DNA from: Nitrospira sp.
Lineage (GTDB): Bacteria > Nitrospirota > Nitrospiria > Nitrospirales > Nitrospiraceae
Assembly (NCBI GenBank): GCA_024331095.1
Contig: JANDJE010000011.1
Coordinates: forward strand, 1-64,000
Length of the DNA stretch: 64,000 nucleotides
Reading direction: 5' to 3'
The translations under genes and the position numbers were made by a program. The notes under the pieces were generated by a model that saw only the letters and a list, made by a program, of their open reading frames with translations, was not told the origin of the DNA and ran no database searches. This document shows, one piece after another, positions 19,346-28,303 of this stretch (position 1 is the stretch's first letter; the number at the start of each line of letters is the position of its first letter).

Positions 19346-19397
19346 TTACCTAAGTAGAAAACAATCTTTTTGCCGGGATGTGCTCAAAAAGCATGCG

Positions 19398-19427
19398 ATA
19401 GTATCCACGCTGTTTCATTGTTGTCAA
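19398..19427 (-). promoter_or_regulatory. Putative sigma70 promoter of gap operon
   Basis: On the minus strand a consensus TTGACA (19422-19427) is followed after 18 bp by TACTAT (19398-19403). It is about 65 bp before the gap ATG and inside the 212-bp region shared with the divergent mutS2 gene. Confidence 0.65.
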
Positions 19428-19545
19428 GCATGTGCCGCTGAGAGAAGACATGGCGGTTCCCTTGCGAGTCGATCGGATCCTTCGTTAGAGTCCATTCGGA
19501 ATCCATCGCGGAATCCGTCTCGGATTTAGCGGGGCAAAGGCACTC

Positions 19546-21960
19546 ATGAATCACGGTCAATCGAAGACGGCGCAGGCGTTGGAATGGCCTCGCGTGCTGG
19601 ATCTGTTGGCTCAACACGCAGAGTCGACGCTTGGGAAAGAGAGGTGCGGATCTTTGCCGCTTGCCGATGATCTGGGTTCGGCTCGATTGCGTCAGCAGGA
19701 AACGACCGAGATGGCGGAGCTGTTGAAGAGCGATGAGCCGATGCCGAGTCTCGGATTTCCCGATATCCGTCAGGACTTGGCCCGGGCCGCCAAAGGGGGG
19801 GAACTTGCGGCCCATGAACTCAGGAACTGTGCAGTGGTCATAGAACTGATGGACGAGGCTGCGGAGTTCATGTCACGACATGCCGCGGAGGCTCGAGCCT
19901 TGGCCCGCATCGCGGAGCCGCTTCAGGCCCTTGCGAGGGAATTGCGGCCGGTTCGATCGGCGATCGACGAGGCGATCGAATCGGACGGCACGATCAAAGA
20001 GTCGGCCACCCCCGAGTTGCGGCGGCTCACGCATCATGCTCACGAACTGAAATGGAAAATCCGAGAGCGGCTCGACCGAATGCTTCATTCCCAATCGCAC
20101 AAGGAAATTTTGCAGGAGCTTTATTTCGTCCAACGAGAGGGGCGGTACGTCCTTCCGGTCAAAGCCGATATGCGGGGAAGAGTGCCGGGGATCGTGCACG
20201 ACGTCTCCGTCAGCGGCGCGACGGTTTTTATCGAGCCTCGTGACTTGATCGATCTGAACAACGCGATCAAAGTGGCCGATCTCGACGTGGAGCGGGAGGT
20301 CCGCCGCATCTTGCGCGAGCTCACGGCGTCGGTGGCCGGGAAGGCCGATTCAATCGGCGACGGGATGGAGCGGCTCGCCGAGTGGGACTGTATCCGAGCG
20401 AAAGCCGAACTGAGTCGTCGATTGCAATGCAACCCGGTCGAACTCAACGCCGAGGGGCGCGTCGTGTTGAAACAAGCGCGGCATCCTTTGCTCATGGTTA
20501 CGAGAGAAGAAGTGGTGCCGAACGACATCATTGCGGACGAGACGGTCCGGGTCCTCGTCATTTCGGGTCCCAACACCGGCGGCAAAACCGTCACGCTCAA
20601 AATCGTCGGCCTCTATTCGCTGATGGCGCGGGCCGGGCTCCACTTGCCGTGCGCGCCGGAATCAGAAATGGCTTTGTTCACGGAGTGCTATGCCGACATC
20701 GGCGACGCGCAAGATATCAGCCGGGATCTCTCCAGCTTCTCCGCTCATATCCTGCAGATCGTTGAGCTTGTGTCCAGGGCGGAGAAGCGGGGCGAGGGTC
20801 ATGAGCCGCAGGTGCCGCGATCGCTGGTTTTGCTGGATGAACCGGTGACGTCGACTGATCCCGAAGAGGGAGCGGCCTTGGCCGGGGCGGTGCTCTGTCG
20901 TCTGGCGGCCTTGGGTATGAAAGTCGTGGCGACCACGCACTATGGACTCCTCAAAGAGTTGGCTCAGACGACGCCAGGGTTCGCCAACGCCAGCGTGGGA
21001 TTTGATGTCGAACGGCTGGCTCCGACGTATCGGCTCTTCCTGGGTATGCCGGGAAGTTCGTCGGCTTTGGAGATCGCCGGTCGGCTCGGCATGGATGAGG
21101 CGATCGTGAACGACGCGCGGCGGCGATTGCGGCAAGACGATCGGCAGCTCGAAGGGTTGATGGCGGACTTGCAACTGAAACAGCGGCAGTTGGCCGAGGA
21201 GATCGAACGGGCGAGACGGGCGAGAGTCGAATCCGAACGGGCGGCGGCCGAAGCCAAGGCGCTGCAAGCAGAACTGGAACGGACCGAACGGGAGGTCCGC
21301 AAGGGGCTGCGGAAAAAGCTGGGCGAGCATCTCCAACGGGCGCGCGCGGAAGTTCAGGCGACGGTGGATGCCGTCAAGCGTGAACAGAAGCTTGTCAAGG
21401 CGAAGGAAGCGAAGCAGCGGCTGAGTGAGATAGAAGAGCAGGTGAAACGAGAGGTTGCGCCGATTGGCGAGCCCATTCCGGTCGAGCGGCTCAAGGTCGG
21501 TGATACGGTGGAAATCGCCGGGCTGGGCATGACCGGACGTTTGCTTGAGTCGCCGCAGGGGAAAAAGCGTGTGCGTGTCAAAGTCGGGGATGGAGAAATA
21601 GTGGCGGCCGTCTCAAACTTGATCGGTCTCTCGCATCAAAAAACCGATGACGGGGGTTCAGACATGTCGTCGGGACGGAAGCCGCAGGTTTCGATCGGCC
21701 TGGAATCGAGCGTCAATGCCGACACGGTCGTGGACGTGAGAGGGCAGTCGGCCGATGACGCGCTCGATCGCGTCATTGCGGCATTGGACCATGCCGTGCT
21801 GGGCGAAGTCTCCTTCCTACGCATCATCCATGGTCATGGTACGGGTCGGCTCAAATCCGTCTTGCGCGAATATCTGAGCGGTTCTCCTTACGTGGCGAAT
21901 TTTCGCTCCGGTGATCGGACTGAAGGGGGAGATGGAGTCACGGTGGTGAAGCTGGTATGA
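19546..21960 (+). CDS. mutS2: MutS2 family ATPase with C-terminal Smr domain
   Basis: 804 residues. The MutS2 core/clamp (1-320) is followed by the ABC-type ATPase with Walker A (SGPNTGGKTVTLK), a DLSSFSAHI signature region and LLDEPVTSTDPEEG. A long charged coiled coil (about 520-650) and a C-terminal Smr nuclease domain (VDVRGQSADDALDRV, IIHGHGTGRLKSVLREYL) complete it. MutS2 proteins resolve or suppress recombination intermediates and can rescue collided ribosomes in some bacteria. In the ATPase the usual DELGSGTDP is DEPVTSTDP, a variation worth noting. An AAAGG site precedes the ATG. Confidence 0.95.
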   Translation: MNHGQSKTAQALEWPRVLDLLAQHAESTLGKERCGSLPLADDLGSARLRQQETTEMAELLKSDEPMPSLGFPDIRQDLARAAKGGELAAHELRNCAVVIELMDEAAEFMSRHAAEARALARIAEPLQALARELRPVRSAIDEAIESDGTIKESATPELRRLTHHAHELKWKIRERLDRMLHSQSHKEILQELYFVQREGRYVLPVKADMRGRVPGIVHDVSVSGATVFIEPRDLIDLNNAIKVADLDVEREVRRILRELTASVAGKADSIGDGMERLAEWDCIRAKAELSRRLQCNPVELNAEGRVVLKQARHPLLMVTREEVVPNDIIADETVRVLVISGPNTGGKTVTLKIVGLYSLMARAGLHLPCAPESEMALFTECYADIGDAQDISRDLSSFSAHILQIVELVSRAEKRGEGHEPQVPRSLVLLDEPVTSTDPEEGAALAGAVLCRLAALGMKVVATTHYGLLKELAQTTPGFANASVGFDVERLAPTYRLFLGMPGSSSALEIAGRLGMDEAIVNDARRRLRQDDRQLEGLMADLQLKQRQLAEEIERARRARVESERAAAEAKALQAELERTEREVRKGLRKKLGEHLQRARAEVQATVDAVKREQKLVKAKEAKQRLSEIEEQVKREVAPIGEPIPVERLKVGDTVEIAGLGMTGRLLESPQGKKRVRVKVGDGEIVAAVSNLIGLSHQKTDDGGSDMSSGRKPQVSIGLESSVNADTVVDVRGQSADDALDRVIAALDHAVLGEVSFLRIIHGHGTGRLKSVLREYLSGSPYVANFRSGDRTEGGDGVTVVKLV

Positions 21961-22053
21961 TTGCTCGAGAAAACATGCGTTTGGGGTACGATCGACATCA
22001 TCGATCGAATCGTCTAAAAGTTCAGAAGAACAAACGAATCAAGGGTGACCGAC

Positions 22054-22269
22054 ATGCCTGTCAATCTACATCCCGAGAACAAGCGGCCGCGTTCCTCCGC
22101 GAACAACACTGCCACTTCAGAGATCCCCGACCAATCGGTCAACCAAGGGACTCAAGCTTCTCATCGATTCGGCGATGATACGGAGGAGGATCGAGACAAG
22201 GCCCTGGCTGAAGCCGAGTGGAAGAATCTGTGGGAGGCAACGGAAGTCATTGACATGGATACTTTTTAG
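22054..22269 (+). CDS. Small acidic hypothetical protein
   Basis: 71 residues from the ATG at 22054 with AAGGGT about 8 bases upstream (a GTG three codons earlier is also possible). It is hydrophilic and acidic, with no membrane segment or cysteine, and ends in a charged helical stretch (DDTEEDRDKALAEAEWKNLW). It lies 93 bp after mutS2 in the same direction. I do not recognise a family; coding status rests on the site and plausible composition only. Confidence 0.45.
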   Translation: MPVNLHPENKRPRSSANNTATSEIPDQSVNQGTQASHRFGDDTEEDRDKALAEAEWKNLWEATEVIDMDTF

Positions 22270-22613
22270 ACGTCTGTAAGAAACAAGTCCGTCAATCTCT
22301 GAAACACAACATTACTTCAGCATTCACCTTTCTCGTTTTCTCGCGACACTGCAAGGATACAAGGATATCAGCAGTCCCTTTTGAAACTGTTCGCAAGTCT
22401 TCAGGATTTGAGACAATGGACTGCGGAGGGGAAGGGGATCGTTGTTTGTGTCCGAAGGAGGTGCTTAGTGAGCGATTTGGCATCATTCCGGAGGGGATAC
22501 CCATGATCATGGTGGAGCTAACCCTCGATCCTCGCTGGAGGTAAAGAGATCCTGACATAGGGAAAGAAATAAATAAAAGACTCAATCGAAAGGCAATTGG
22601 CGAAACGAAAATC
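22270..22613. other. Intergenic stretch, no gene supported
   Basis: Lower GC than the flanks. A minus-strand open frame at 22292-22663 exists but has an improbable composition and covers the promoter described next, so it is not called. No clear terminator or repeat was found. Confidence 0.4.
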
Positions 22614-22643
22614 TTGACACTCTTGCTTCGTCGGTGGTATTGA
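22614..22643 (+). promoter_or_regulatory. Putative sigma70 promoter for the 33-residue membrane peptide
   Basis: Consensus TTGACA at 22614-22619 and TATTGA at 22638-22643 with an 18-bp spacer, about 40 bp before the small gene. The -10 box matches weakly (TAT then GA). Confidence 0.5.
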
Positions 22644-22685
22644 AAGCACCAGTTTTTACCCAACCATCCAATAAGGAGGAGCTAC

Positions 22686-22787
22686 ATGGACCATATTAAG
22701 CTAGTGATTTACGGGCTCATCGTGACGGGGGTTGTATTTGGGATTGTAGCCATGATCACAAACATGCTGGGGATCCAGCAGTATTAA
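22686..22787 (+). CDS. Single-pass membrane microprotein (33 residues)
   Basis: ATG at 22686, TAA at 22785-22787, with AAGGAGG at ideal spacing. The peptide is MDHIKLVIYG, a hydrophobic helix LIVTGVVFGIVAMITNML and the tail GIQQY. It has one predicted membrane helix with a short charged N-terminus. It stands alone, flanked by about 400 bp upstream and 590 bp downstream without genes, so it appears to be its own transcript. Small subunits of respiratory oxidases or small stress peptides have this size and shape, but no family is recognised. Too short for many gene finders. Confidence 0.7.
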   Translation: MDHIKLVIYGLIVTGVVFGIVAMITNMLGIQQY

Positions 22788-23376
22788 AAAACTTCCATGT
22801 GCGAAGCCTGCGAAGGCGGTCCGATTAAAAGTGACGCCGGGTAACGGTGTCTCGTGCGCGCCTTTTCCCCCGATACGTCATCTTTTTTTGAAGGAGTTGT
22901 CGTCATCCTCCCTATCGATTGCTCCACTATCTGTTGTGGCTTCTGTTGCGGAAACGCGCCGCCATGAGATCTTTTTTATGAGATCTTTTTGAAGGGATGA
23001 GATCGGATCGTGTGTGACAGAGAAAAGTTCAAAAAGAGGAGCGCGCATCCTTTCTCAGCGATGGCAGATGCTCGTTGCCGTTGACTCCGGAGTGCTTGTT
23101 CAAGCAAAGCGGGTGACGATCTTGAAGATAGTTGCACAGGGATCGAGGGCAGTGGCCGGATTGCCCCTTTCCTGAAGTGCGGGGCGCCGACTGAATGATC
23201 CTGCAGGGTAGCTGGTCGGCATCCGAAATCCCCACCAGACTTTCGACCTGAAACAGAGCGTGTCCGTGGCAAGGCGATCAATCAGCGGGCACGCTCTGTC
23301 GTCGTTGGGGTAAAAACATGAGATTTCCTCCGTCATGACCTGAAGAGGCGGTCCGGCGGAGCGTTTAAGCAAGCGA
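22788..23376. other. 589-bp region without supported gene; 14-bp tandem repeat
   Basis: Several short minus-strand frames (22976-23281, 23100-23372) overlap one another and lack family-like composition or ribosome binding sites. At 22964-22991 a 14-base unit (ATGAGATCTTTTTT/G) occurs twice in tandem, and its first eight bases occur once more at 22997. Nothing else is recognised. Confidence 0.4.
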
Positions 23377-25332
23377 TCATTTCAAGTCGGTCCGGGCGGT
23401 GCGGAGCAAACCATCGAGAGCCGCCCGGAGGGAGATCAACGACACCGGCTTTGTGACCACCTCGTCCATACCGGCCTCCTTGCATTGCCGGGCATCTTCA
23501 ATGGATGCGTTTCCCGTCATGGCGATGATGGGAAGGCGAGGGGATCTCTGTTCCTCCTCTTTTTTTCTGATACAACGTGCGGCTTCGTATCCATCCATGA
23601 CGGGCATTTCGCAATCCATGAGAACGGCGTCATAGTTCACCCGCGCCAATGATTCGATCGCGTCGCGTCCGTTCCGCGCAACCTCGACCTGATAACCGAG
23701 TTTTTGAAGGAATTTACAGGCAACGACCTGGTTGATTTCATTGTCGTCGACGACCAAAATCCGCCGCGGCAGTTGTGAGGCTGCGGTTTGAATGGTCGAG
23801 TCGATATCTGAGGAAACTGGAGTCGTGCGGTGAATGGCCGGCAACAGATTCGTGGTGTAGGTAAAGGTGCTTCCTTTCCCCGGCGCGCTCTCCACGGAAA
23901 TGGTCCCCCCCATCAAGGTGACGAGTTGGCGGCAAATCATCAAGCCCAAACCTGTTCCGCCGAACCGCCGTGTCGTCGAGGCGTCGGCTTGGACATAGGT
24001 CTGAAACAGTCGGTCCAATTGCTCTTTGGTCATCCCGATGCCGGTGTCCTGTATGGTCCACCTGATGACGACGTGCTCCGCTTCGGGAGAGGAAGTCTGG
24101 TCTATGCCGATGGAGATACCGACTCCTCCCCGTTCGGTGAACTTAATGGCGTTACCGACCAGATTAAAAAGAATCTGTCTGAGCCGCACCGGGTCTCCTC
24201 GGAAGAGAGGGGGCACGTTTTCATGAACCTCGGTTGTCAGCGTCAATCCCTTTTGCCTGGCCAATGCCGAGACCAGGGTGATCACATCCTTGACCAGCGA
24301 GCGGAGATCGACATCGGCCACTTCAAGCGTCATCTTGCCCGCCTCGATTTTCGAGAAGTCGAGGATGTCGTTGACCAACGCGAGCAGGGCTTCGGCCGAC
24401 CGTTGCACGGTGCCGATCAGTTCTTGTTGCTGATGTGTCAGGACGGTGTCTTGCAGCAGTCTGGTGCAACCCAAGACGCCGTTCATCGGCGTTCGCAATT
24501 CGTGGCTCATGGTGGCGAGGAAGAGACCCTTGGCTTTGGCTGATTCTTCGGCCGATTCCTTTGCTTTGCGGAGCGCCACGTCGGCGGTGATATCCACTCC
24601 ATAGGCCCGAACCTGCCGGAGATCGCCGATGGGGAAAAAGGTCCAGGCAAGCACCATATGATCAAAAGCATGTTCGTACCGTCCGTTTGGCCGATTGCCG
24701 TCGAGGCATGAGAGGATGATTTGCTCAAGCCGGGGCGGAAAGATCGAGAGGATGGAATCGCCGTGGTCGCCGGCTGCGTTCATCAACTCGATTGCGGCCG
24801 TGTTGGCGTAGAGCATCGTGCCGCTTTCGTCGAATTCGGCAATGGGATTGGGGGCATCCTCGGCCAGACGGGCGACTCGTTGAATGTCCCGCTGCATTTC
24901 GTGCTGCTCGGTCAGATTGTGAATCACCGCCAGGGCTCCGATCACGGTCATCCCCTTCCGGCGAGGCCAGTAGGTGGCGGACAGATCCAGAACGGCGCCA
25001 TCGGGTCTGGTCCATCGGTAAGGCGGCAGCACGGTGACTTGCCCGGAAGAAATGGCCGTTTGCAGAGGGCATCCCTCGATCGATGGCTCGTCGTGTGTGA
25101 CACAGTGAAGGAGTTCGTGCAGAGGATACCCTATTGCACGCTGATTGCCGCCGATCAACTGCTGGGCGGCGGGATTGAGAAAGAGGATCCGGCCGTCTTG
25201 GTTCGTGACGAAGAGGGCTGCTTCCGAAGCTTCCATGACCAGAAAGAGGTCGTGATGGGTCGGCACCCAGGCCGTGCCGGGACGGTGAGGGTGATCATCA
25301 GGAAAGGGAGTCGAGGGGAGAGGGATGGTCAT
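23377..25332 (-). CDS. Hybrid sensor histidine kinase (PAS-PAS-HisKA-HATPase-REC)
   Basis: 651 residues from the ATG at 25332, which overlaps the upstream stop codon (ATGA). Order: PAS 1 (about 25-130, ALFVTNQDGRILFLNPAAQQLIG), PAS 2 (about 150-250, NPIAEFDESGTMLYANTAAIEL), HisKA with the phosphoacceptor His in MSHELRTPMNG, HATPase (N box NLVGNAIKF, G boxes DTGIGM and GGTGLGL), and a C-terminal receiver (about 530-645) with the Asp in AVLMDCEMPVMDGYEA and switch Lys in VTKPVS. No membrane helix is seen, so it is a cytoplasmic sensor. Catalytic residues are all present, in contrast to its two partners upstream. Target regulator unknown. Confidence 0.95.
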   Translation of the reverse strand: MTIPLPSTPFPDDHPHRPGTAWVPTHHDLFLVMEASEAALFVTNQDGRILFLNPAAQQLIGGNQRAIGYPLHELLHCVTHDEPSIEGCPLQTAISSGQVTVLPPYRWTRPDGAVLDLSATYWPRRKGMTVIGALAVIHNLTEQHEMQRDIQRVARLAEDAPNPIAEFDESGTMLYANTAAIELMNAAGDHGDSILSIFPPRLEQIILSCLDGNRPNGRYEHAFDHMVLAWTFFPIGDLRQVRAYGVDITADVALRKAKESAEESAKAKGLFLATMSHELRTPMNGVLGCTRLLQDTVLTHQQQELIGTVQRSAEALLALVNDILDFSKIEAGKMTLEVADVDLRSLVKDVITLVSALARQKGLTLTTEVHENVPPLFRGDPVRLRQILFNLVGNAIKFTERGGVGISIGIDQTSSPEAEHVVIRWTIQDTGIGMTKEQLDRLFQTYVQADASTTRRFGGTGLGLMICRQLVTLMGGTISVESAPGKGSTFTYTTNLLPAIHRTTPVSSDIDSTIQTAASQLPRRILVVDDNEINQVVACKFLQKLGYQVEVARNGRDAIESLARVNYDAVLMDCEMPVMDGYEAARCIRKKEEEQRSPRLPIIAMTGNASIEDARQCKEAGMDEVVTKPVSLISLRAALDGLLRTARTDLK

Positions 25333-26594
25333 GCCGCAGCCTGTTCGAGCACTTGCTCGATATTGACGCCGCACCGCCGAGGATCCAGCAGTTCTTTCAC
25401 CCGACGGCTGCCTTCCGGTTCTTGGGTTAAGTCGAGCGGTTTGGGCGGGATGCAAGGGCGCTGGAATTTGTCTCGACAGAGGTACAAGTAAGGTAAGTGA
25501 GCCTTTCCGGGGGTAATGGCGGCGACGACACCCACCTCGTCACTGGTCAGGGACACGACGCTGTACAGCGGGTAGATGCCGATGACCCTGATCAACGATG
25601 AGACAAGAGTCCGCCACTCGGCGTGAGTCTGAGAACGCTGGTAAAGGTGAGACAAGGCCTGGCTCGACGACATGGGCGGGAGGCCGGTTTGACCGCTCAA
25701 GAGTTCGTCATACTGGTCGATCACGCTAATCAACTTGAGGGAGTCGGTGTCGGACGCCGAGCCGGCAGCGGATTCGGTCGGCCGTTCAAATTGATGGTGA
25801 TGGCTGACTATGGAGAGCAAATCCGGCGCCGTCAGACCGCTTTTTTGCAAAATTCTACGGCCTTCTTCCGTGTGAGTGTGATAGAGCGCCTGTTGAGCGG
25901 GAGTCATGGCCTTCGGTCGTTTGATCATGTGACGTGGCAGTTTGGCCAGCCCGATGTCGTGCAGCAGGGCTCCCAGCCCGAGTTGGTTCAGCCGGTCGTC
26001 TGAGAAATTGAGAGATTTACCTAGGATAATGGCAAGGGCACACACGGTCAGGCCGTGTTCCTGCAGGTTTGCGTCAAGATGTCCCAAGCCCAGGACGGCG
26101 AGGCAGGCGGCTTGTCGCTCGATCACGGTTTTCAGTACATCATCAACGATGGCCTGAGCGTCACGAGCCTCAATGATATCCGTTGCTCGTGTTTTTTCAA
26201 AAAGAGCCTTCGCTTGGGCGAGCCATCGCTCGCGGTGCTGTCTTGCTTCCGAGAAGTGAGCGGCCAATTGAAGGGGAGACGGTCGCGCCGGCGATGGTTC
26301 CGACCCTCTTGGGGTTTGGGCAGGCTGGTCGTCAGCGGCGGTGGTATCGGTGAATTGAACCGCTGGAGGATCGGGGATGTTCTGGGGAGGCGATGGTTCG
26401 TTCTCCACGTCCTTGCCCAAATCGGTGTCGATGACGACCGTGGCAACACCGCATTTTCGCAGCGTTTCGATCTCCTTCTCTTCCCGAATGAGGAAGCTAT
26501 GACGCAGAAACGGCGTGTGGAACCAGGAACGGTCAAGTCCGGACAAATACATGCCTACTTTGAGACGAGAGATCGGAATGGTTCGTTTGGGCAT
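25329..26594 (-). CDS. HD-GYP-related protein with DUF3391, lacking the GYP motif
   Basis: 421 residues. Residues 1-65 are a DUF3391 domain (LKVGMYLSGLDRSWFHTPFL), which normally precedes HD-GYP domains. The HD part (about 165-300) retains an early His (LQEHGLTVCALA), the HD pair in ALLHDIGLAKLP, a further His/Glu pair (HTHTEEGRRIL) and VSHHHQFERP. Where HD-GYP phosphodiesterases read DGxGYP after that His pair, this protein reads TESAAGSAS and continues into SVIDQYDEL. Cyclic-di-GMP hydrolysis is therefore doubtful; it may bind the nucleotide or signal by contact. GAGGAC precedes the ATG. It is coupled to the histidine kinase by an ATGA overlap. Confidence 0.88.
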   Translation of the reverse strand: MPKRTIPISRLKVGMYLSGLDRSWFHTPFLRHSFLIREEKEIETLRKCGVATVVIDTDLGKDVENEPSPPQNIPDPPAVQFTDTTAADDQPAQTPRGSEPSPARPSPLQLAAHFSEARQHRERWLAQAKALFEKTRATDIIEARDAQAIVDDVLKTVIERQAACLAVLGLGHLDANLQEHGLTVCALAIILGKSLNFSDDRLNQLGLGALLHDIGLAKLPRHMIKRPKAMTPAQQALYHTHTEEGRRILQKSGLTAPDLLSIVSHHHQFERPTESAAGSASDTDSLKLISVIDQYDELLSGQTGLPPMSSSQALSHLYQRSQTHAEWRTLVSSLIRVIGIYPLYSVVSLTSDEVGVVAAITPGKAHLPYLYLCRDKFQRPCIPPKPLDLTQEPEGSRRVKELLDPRRCGVNIEQVLEQAAA

Positions 26595-26755
26595 CGAAGT
26601 CCTCAGAGAGTTGGTGCTAAGCTCTATCGGATGATCGTTGCTTTTGCTTAAGACGTTTATTCGGAAAAATTTGTCGGAGGGGAGGTAGATGGTAAAATGC
26701 CTTTCCAGGTACGCGTCGCCAGACGCGCTCGACAGCGATCGGCAGCATCCGCCGT

Positions 26756-28096
26756 TTATCGAAGGTGGTGCTTCGCCATGCGATAACGAAGGGTATTGCG
26801 ACTGATCTTCAAAAGACGGGCGGCTTCCGACACATTGCCTGCCGCTCTCTCCAACGCTTCTTCAAGCAGTCGTTTTTCCAACTCTTCAAGCGACAAGCCT
26901 AGGTCCAGAAGAGAATGCGTGAGTGCACGTTGCGATCTGCTCTGAACCGGCATAGCCCGAATTGACGGCGGAAGATGTTCCGGTCGAATGGTCGGATGTT
27001 TGCAGGTGATGGTGAGCCATTCCACGACATTGTGCAGCTCGCGAACGTTGCCGGGCCAGTCGTGGCGCTTCAGGAGAGCCAAGGCTTCCGGAGCGACAGA
27101 TCGAATAGGACATCCGCGCTCCCTCCGTGCTCGTTCCAGAAAAACCATCAGGATCGCCTCGATATCCTCCGGTCGCTCGCGTAGGGGGGGAATGCGGAGT
27201 TGATAGACATTGAGCCGGTAGTAGAGATCAAGTCTGAACCGTCCCGCCTTGATATGGGCCGGGAGATCTTCGTTTGTCGCGGCGACCACTCGAATGCTCA
27301 CCTTCCGGCCTCTGGTGGCTCCCAAGGGATCCACGACATGGTCTTCCAAGACGCGCAGGAGTTTGGCTTGAGCCGTCGCGCTCATCTCTCCGATTTCATC
27401 TAAGAAAAGAGTGCCGCCTTCGGCCAGTTGAAAGCGGCCCGGCTTCGAATGTTTGGCGTCGGTAAAGGCTCCTTGTTGGTATCCGAACAGTTCCGCCTCG
27501 AGGAGCTGTTCGGGTATGCCGGCGCAGTTGAGGGCGATCAGGGGGCCTCGTGCCCGGGGGCTGGCTGCATGGATGGCCTGTGCGAAGAGTTCCTTCCCGG
27601 TTCCGCTTTCTCCGGTGAGAAGAACAGTCGCGTCGGTCGCGGCCACTTCTTTCGCCAGTTGTTTGATTAAATTCATCTGTGGAGACACACCGACAATCTG
27701 GGCGAAGCGGTCTTGAGGGGGGAATGGGAGATTGACACGCGGTTGCGAAAGTAATCGAGTGACGGCGGTGTGCAGATCGTCACGGGAAACAGGTTTTGGA
27801 AGATAATCGGCCGCTCCGCCCCGCATGATATCGACGGCGTCTTTGACCGACCGGTGTTCGCCGATGACAAGGATAGGGATGGGTGGGACGGTGTGCCCCG
27901 CCAAGTCCAACAACGGCATCACGGACGGAGGAGTTCCTTCACAAATAACCACGGTCGGTTCGGCTGTGTGCCAGAGACGGATCCCCTCGACGATGGTCGA
28001 GGCCGTCAGGATGGTGCTTGACGCGGGAGCGACGGTTTCAAGAAGCTTGATCGTGTCGGTATTCTCCGAGACGAGCAGGATAGTCGTCGAGCTCAC
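26756..28096 (-). CDS. Sigma54-dependent activator (NtrC family) with degenerate receiver
   Basis: 446 residues, GTG start. Residues 1-115 have a receiver fold (ILLVSENTDTIKLL to DYLPKPVS), but the acidic pair is SE and the phosphoacceptor position reads VVICEGTPPS instead of a D-containing motif, so classical phosphorylation is unlikely. The AAA+ domain (about 130-370) is intact: Walker A GESGTGKE, the sigma54 loop GAFTDA (a variant of GAFTGA), Walker B GGTLFLDEIGEM, and arginine fingers near RFRLDLYYRLNV. A Fis-type helix-turn-helix ends the protein (NVSEAARLLKISRNTLRYRM). It heads the three-gene signalling set with the HD and kinase genes, 161 bp upstream of the HD gene. Confidence 0.95.
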   Translation of the reverse strand: MSSTTILLVSENTDTIKLLETVAPASSTILTASTIVEGIRLWHTAEPTVVICEGTPPSVMPLLDLAGHTVPPIPILVIGEHRSVKDAVDIMRGGAADYLPKPVSRDDLHTAVTRLLSQPRVNLPFPPQDRFAQIVGVSPQMNLIKQLAKEVAATDATVLLTGESGTGKELFAQAIHAASPRARGPLIALNCAGIPEQLLEAELFGYQQGAFTDAKHSKPGRFQLAEGGTLFLDEIGEMSATAQAKLLRVLEDHVVDPLGATRGRKVSIRVVAATNEDLPAHIKAGRFRLDLYYRLNVYQLRIPPLRERPEDIEAILMVFLERARRERGCPIRSVAPEALALLKRHDWPGNVRELHNVVEWLTITCKHPTIRPEHLPPSIRAMPVQSRSQRALTHSLLDLGLSLEELEKRLLEEALERAAGNVSEAARLLKISRNTLRYRMAKHHLR

Positions 28097-28233
28097 AGCG
28101 CGTCCTTGTCCGGATTCGTGCCTTATGGAGGCCGCTTTTTACAGCCTACTCCTCTCGCGCTGAAGAAAAAAGAGGACCGTTTATCGGCACGCACTTACGG
28201 AATCGCATGGTGATCGAGAAGACTCCTGATGGC

Positions 28234-28275
28234 AAAAAAACGGGCTGCCGGCCGACAATAACGACCGGCAGCCCG
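28234..28275 (-). terminator. Rho-independent terminator after cytochrome c gene
   Basis: On the minus strand an 11-bp perfect GC-rich stem (CGGGCTGCCGG with its complement) is followed directly by seven T. This is the clearest intrinsic terminator in the window and ends the cytochrome c transcript. Confidence 0.9.
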
Positions 28276-28303
28276 CCAGGGGATCGAGGGAGTCCTTTAC
28301 CGG

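Noticed and set aside
22292-22663. 123-codon minus-strand frame after mutS2
   Set aside because: Overlaps the promoter of the microprotein, no ribosome binding site, improbable composition.
22895-22966. Cysteine-rich reading frame (CSTICCGFCCGN) in the gap after the microprotein
   Set aside because: No ATG, GTG or TTG start in that frame behind the AAGGAG; the TTG that follows that site opens a different frame.
23100-23372. 90-codon minus-strand frame after the histidine kinase gene
   Set aside because: Overlaps other frames, no ribosome binding site and no family resemblance.
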